Assembly: GCF_002161175.1 (NCBI RefSeq) | Contig: NZ_NFMA01000027.1 | Coordinates: 1 to 42,222 of the forward strand | DNA from: Flavonifractor sp. An100 | GTDB taxonomy: Bacteria; Bacillota; Clostridia; Oscillospirales; Oscillospiraceae | DNA: 42,222 bases | Direction of reading: 5' to 3' | Shown: piece after piece, positions 40,282 through 42,222 of the stretch | Layout of the letters: every line of letters starts with the position of its first letter | How positions within the stretch are numbered: position 1 is the stretch's first letter | Translations under genes and position numbers: made by a program | Notes under the pieces: generated by a model | What the model saw: the letters and a program-made list of their open reading frames with translations, nothing else | What the model was told of the DNA's origin: nothing | Databases searched by the model: none

Positions 40282-40899
40282 ATGGCTTACAGTATCGATG
40301 CGATAACCGACGGCTGCTATCCCGGAACAACCTGTCTCATCAACAAACTGGGGATACAGGATGAGTCTGTATTGGCCGAAACAGAAGCTGCTGTTGTTTT
40401 GGGCAAGGCAAGCCTGTTGGATCAACAGCCGATCCAGGGTGAGTTTGACTTTGATCATTACAAGCGTATTCACCATTTTCTATTTTGCGATCTTTATGAT
40501 TGGGCTGGTCAAGTGCGCTCTATCAGTATTTCAAAAAAGGGTACGGCATTTGTTTCCCCAGATGAGATTGAATCCTGTGCGGGCGCCTGTTTTAAGCGAT
40601 TGAGCACCTTTCATCCAGACGGATTGTCCCATCGGCCGTTAGCGGAAGAAGTAGCGGACTTTTACCACACCATCAACATGCTGCACCCTTTCCGTGAGGG
40701 GAATGGCCGTACTCAGCGGCTTTTCTTTGCGCAGTGGATTCAGCATCTTGGCTATGAGTTTGCCTTAGCAGATGTGGACCCGGACACATTTATGATTGCT
40801 ACGATTTATGCGGCACAAGGGGTCATGGATCAGTTAATTGATTTCTTTGAAGATGCAATTCAGATCCCGCGTATGAGTATGGAAATTGACCTTTCATAA
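40282..40899 (+). CDS. Fic family toxin (element 2)
   Basis: The 205-residue homologue of 22752-23369 starts MAYSIDAITDGCYPGTTCL and keeps HPFREGNGRTQR at 135-146. An upstream in-frame reading to 40126 overlaps the antitoxin gene in another frame and is rejected. Differences from copy 1 are spread through the sequence, consistent with two separate acquisitions and not a recent duplication. Confidence 0.92.
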   Translation: MAYSIDAITDGCYPGTTCLINKLGIQDESVLAETEAAVVLGKASLLDQQPIQGEFDFDHYKRIHHFLFCDLYDWAGQVRSISISKKGTAFVSPDEIESCAGACFKRLSTFHPDGLSHRPLAEEVADFYHTINMLHPFREGNGRTQRLFFAQWIQHLGYEFALADVDPDTFMIATIYAAQGVMDQLIDFFEDAIQIPRMSMEIDLS

Positions 40900-40910
40900 T
40901 TTGCACATTT

Positions 40911-40943
40911 ACCGGGCAGTTTCGGACTGCCCGGTATTTTTAT
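40911..40943. terminator. Terminator after Fic (element 2)
   Basis: The 10-bp stem ACCGGGCAGT / ACTGCCCGGT with a TTCGG loop is followed by ATTTTTAT. Confidence 0.85.
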
Positions 40944-41392
40944 CCCATGGTCATGCCGCCCATAGTCTGCTCCTCCTCATGGTCATCCGGCTTGTGGCCC
41001 ATGGCGATCTTCTTCTCCTGGATCTTCCTCCTGAGTTTTCGATCTACCTGCTGGCCTACTGGGATGGCGGGCGGAACGGAGTTGTCCTCAAAGATCCGGC
41101 TCATGTGGTAGAGCAGCTGAGTAACCGCCAGCATCACAGAGGGCGGGCGGAGATCGTTTCTCTGCTCCAGGAAGAACTGAGCATACGGATTTCCCTGGGC
41201 GGCGGAACGGCTGAACCACATCATTGCCTGGACCTGATCCCGTGGCAGCCCCTGTCCCGTCAGGCACAGCTTCCCCAGCATATACTGGGCGTACTGGTTG
41301 CCCGCCTCTGCCGATTTGGTGAACCAATCCGCCGCTCTGGCGGTGTCCTTGCTGACGGTGCTTCCCTCCAGATACTCTTTGCCCAGACGGTA
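40940..41392 (-). pseudogene. Truncated Sel1-containing relaxase C-terminus
   Basis: About 150 codons match the end of the 23412 relaxase, from its YWLGKEYLTG segment (here YRLGKEYLEG) through NQYAQYMLGKL, RSAAQGNPYAQFFLE, DRKLRRKIQEKKIAMGHKPDDHEEE to the stop. Everything upstream, including the catalytic histidines, is missing, and the match ends abruptly near 41393 where IS21-type sequence begins. Nothing in it could nick DNA. Confidence 0.85.
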
Positions 41393-41396
41393 CACG

Positions 41397-41945
41397 ACGC
41401 TTACCGTGAGTAAAACAGGCTTTGCAACGATTGAGACGAATAAATACGGGCTATCTCCCATGCTGGCCGGCGAAAAAGTACAGGCCAAAATCTTCTATGA
41501 CCATGTAGAGTTTTACCACGACCACAGACCGGTTGGACGCTTTCCCAGAAGCTACAAGACCAATGATGAGGTCTACGACTGGACGCAGTATGTGTCCACC
41601 CTCTGCAAAAAGCCAGGAGCGATTGAGCATACCCGTTTCTTCCACCAAATGCCGCAACGGTGGCAGGATTATCTTGCTTCCACCAAGGGAAAAGAGCGGA
41701 AGAGCGCCCTGCAACTTCTCAGCGAAATCGTTGCTGACGGAAACTCTGAGTTCTGTGATGATGCTCTGGAAATGGCAGCCGCCAATGGCCGGGCCGATGT
41801 GGACAGCCTGCGGCAGTGTTATTACATGATTGCCAAGAAGGAGTACCGCCCAGATCTGCTTAAACTCTCCGGAGCCCCATTGCTGAACTACAATCCAAAC
41901 CTCTCAGCCTATGATGGCCTGATGGGAGGTGAGGCTCATGGCTGA
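41397..41945 (+). pseudogene. istA: 3' part of IS21-family transposase istA
   Basis: The frame LTVSKTGFATIETNKYGLSP ... HVEFYHDHRPVGRFPRSYK matches the C-terminal beta domain and tail of IstA. The HTH and DDE catalytic parts are absent, replaced by the relaxase remnant on the opposite strand. It overlaps istB by eight bases, the normal istAB layout. Confidence 0.78.
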
Positions 41946-42222
41946 ACAGATTGAACAGCTCATGCGGCAAGTGAAGCTGGGCGGCATGGCGAAAGGCTGG
42001 CGGAGCGTCCCCTACGAAAATACCGAGCAGTATGTGACCGATCTCTTGACACTGGAATTGCAGGAACGAGAAACCAACCAGATTAACCGCATGGTAAAGA
42101 CGGCTGGTTTCCGGGTGATGAAGACACTGGATGATTTTGTGTGGAACTCCGCCATTGAACTTCCTGGCGGCTTGCCACAGGAATACATGACCGACCTCCA
42201 GTTCCTTGCCCCAAAAGAGAAC
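41938..42222 (+). CDS. istB: IS21-family helper ATPase istB, N-terminal part
   Basis: The first 95 codons, MAEQIEQLMRQVKLGGMAKGWR ... FVWNSAIELPGGLPQEYM, match the N-terminal helical domain of IstB. The AAA+ Walker motifs would lie beyond the window edge. GGGAGGTGAGGC precedes ATG. Confidence 0.8.
   Translation, partial: MAEQIEQLMRQVKLGGMAKGWRSVPYENTEQYVTDLLTLELQERETNQINRMVKTAGFRVMKTLDDFVWNSAIELPGGLPQEYMTDLQFLAPKEN

Larger units (their letters stand above)
36803..42222. mobile_element. Integrative mobilizable element 2, incomplete in window
   Basis: Starting at the second att copy, the gene order repeats that of element 1: terminator, arm site, two integrases, DUF6809-like gene, VbhA-like/Fic pair and relaxase. 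From 41393 the relaxase is replaced by IS21-family sequence. The far end lies outside the window. Confidence 0.8.

Noticed and set aside
19167..42222. CRISPR array among the repeats
   Set aside because: Repeats are few, dispersed and tied to att sites or gene edges; no regular repeat-spacer pattern exists in the window.

Overview
The window looks like the chromosome of a gut-type Clostridia member of the Oscillospiraceae (Flavonifractor/Lawsonibacter-like). The evidence is GC-rich coding DNA, Firmicutes-type AGGAGG ribosome sites, TTGACA/TATAAT promoters, the rpsF-ssb-rpsR operon, a short ProS without the bacterial editing insertion, a NiaR-type regulator and MobP3/Fic mobilizable elements typical of gut Clostridia. 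The genus is inferred; no search was run.

Chromosomal part (1-19135). After a gene-poor start come a small membrane protein and an asparagine-synthetase homologue whose catalytic residues are all replaced (774-2546). An ABC exporter pair of the BceAB type (2759-5357) follows, then a MATE exporter with a possible leader peptide (5501-6989) and a two-gene TAXI-type TRAP uptake system (7144-10197). On the minus strand lie rpsF-ssb-rpsR (10337-11408), a PTS_EIIC-like membrane protein behind a large palindromic operator, and the niacin repressor homologue niaR (11607-13346). Then come proS (+), a HAD phosphatase (-), a compact overlapping three-gene operon (zinc ribbon, coiled coil, sigma region 4), tRNA-Thr and tRNA-Tyr, an orphan SOS-like box, a small P-loop ATPase, pgi and tRNA-Val.

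Accessory part (19136-42222). Two related integrative mobilizable elements sit head to tail in the 3' end of tRNA-Val(GAC). A 45-bp copy of the tRNA 3' end at 19167-19211 and again at 36803-36847 bounds element 1 (about 17.6 kb) and opens element 2, which runs off the window. Both begin with att, a hairpin terminator, a tandem pair of overlapping tyrosine integrases, a DUF6809-like gene, and a divergent VbhA-like antitoxin/Fic toxin pair. Element 1 then has a MobL/MobP3 relaxase fused to Sel1 repeats, a MobC-like gene, a likely oriT, an HTH replication-type protein, an excisionase-like protein and a DUF6076 gene. Its cargo is a type I restriction-modification operon (hsdR-hsdS-X-hsdM) and a Schlafen-AlbA/COG2865 regulator behind twin perfect palindromes. 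In element 2 the relaxase is cut down to its C-terminus and joined to the 3' part of an IS21-family istA, followed by istB.

The most unusual point is gene X (32529-33239), between hsdS and hsdM. It aligns along its length with proteasome beta/HslV-type Ntn hydrolases: Ser2 lies where the catalytic Thr1 would be after Met removal, with matching Asp and Lys positions. A proteasome-like peptidase or amidohydrolase co-translated with a type I restriction system is the best candidate here for an undescribed defence module.
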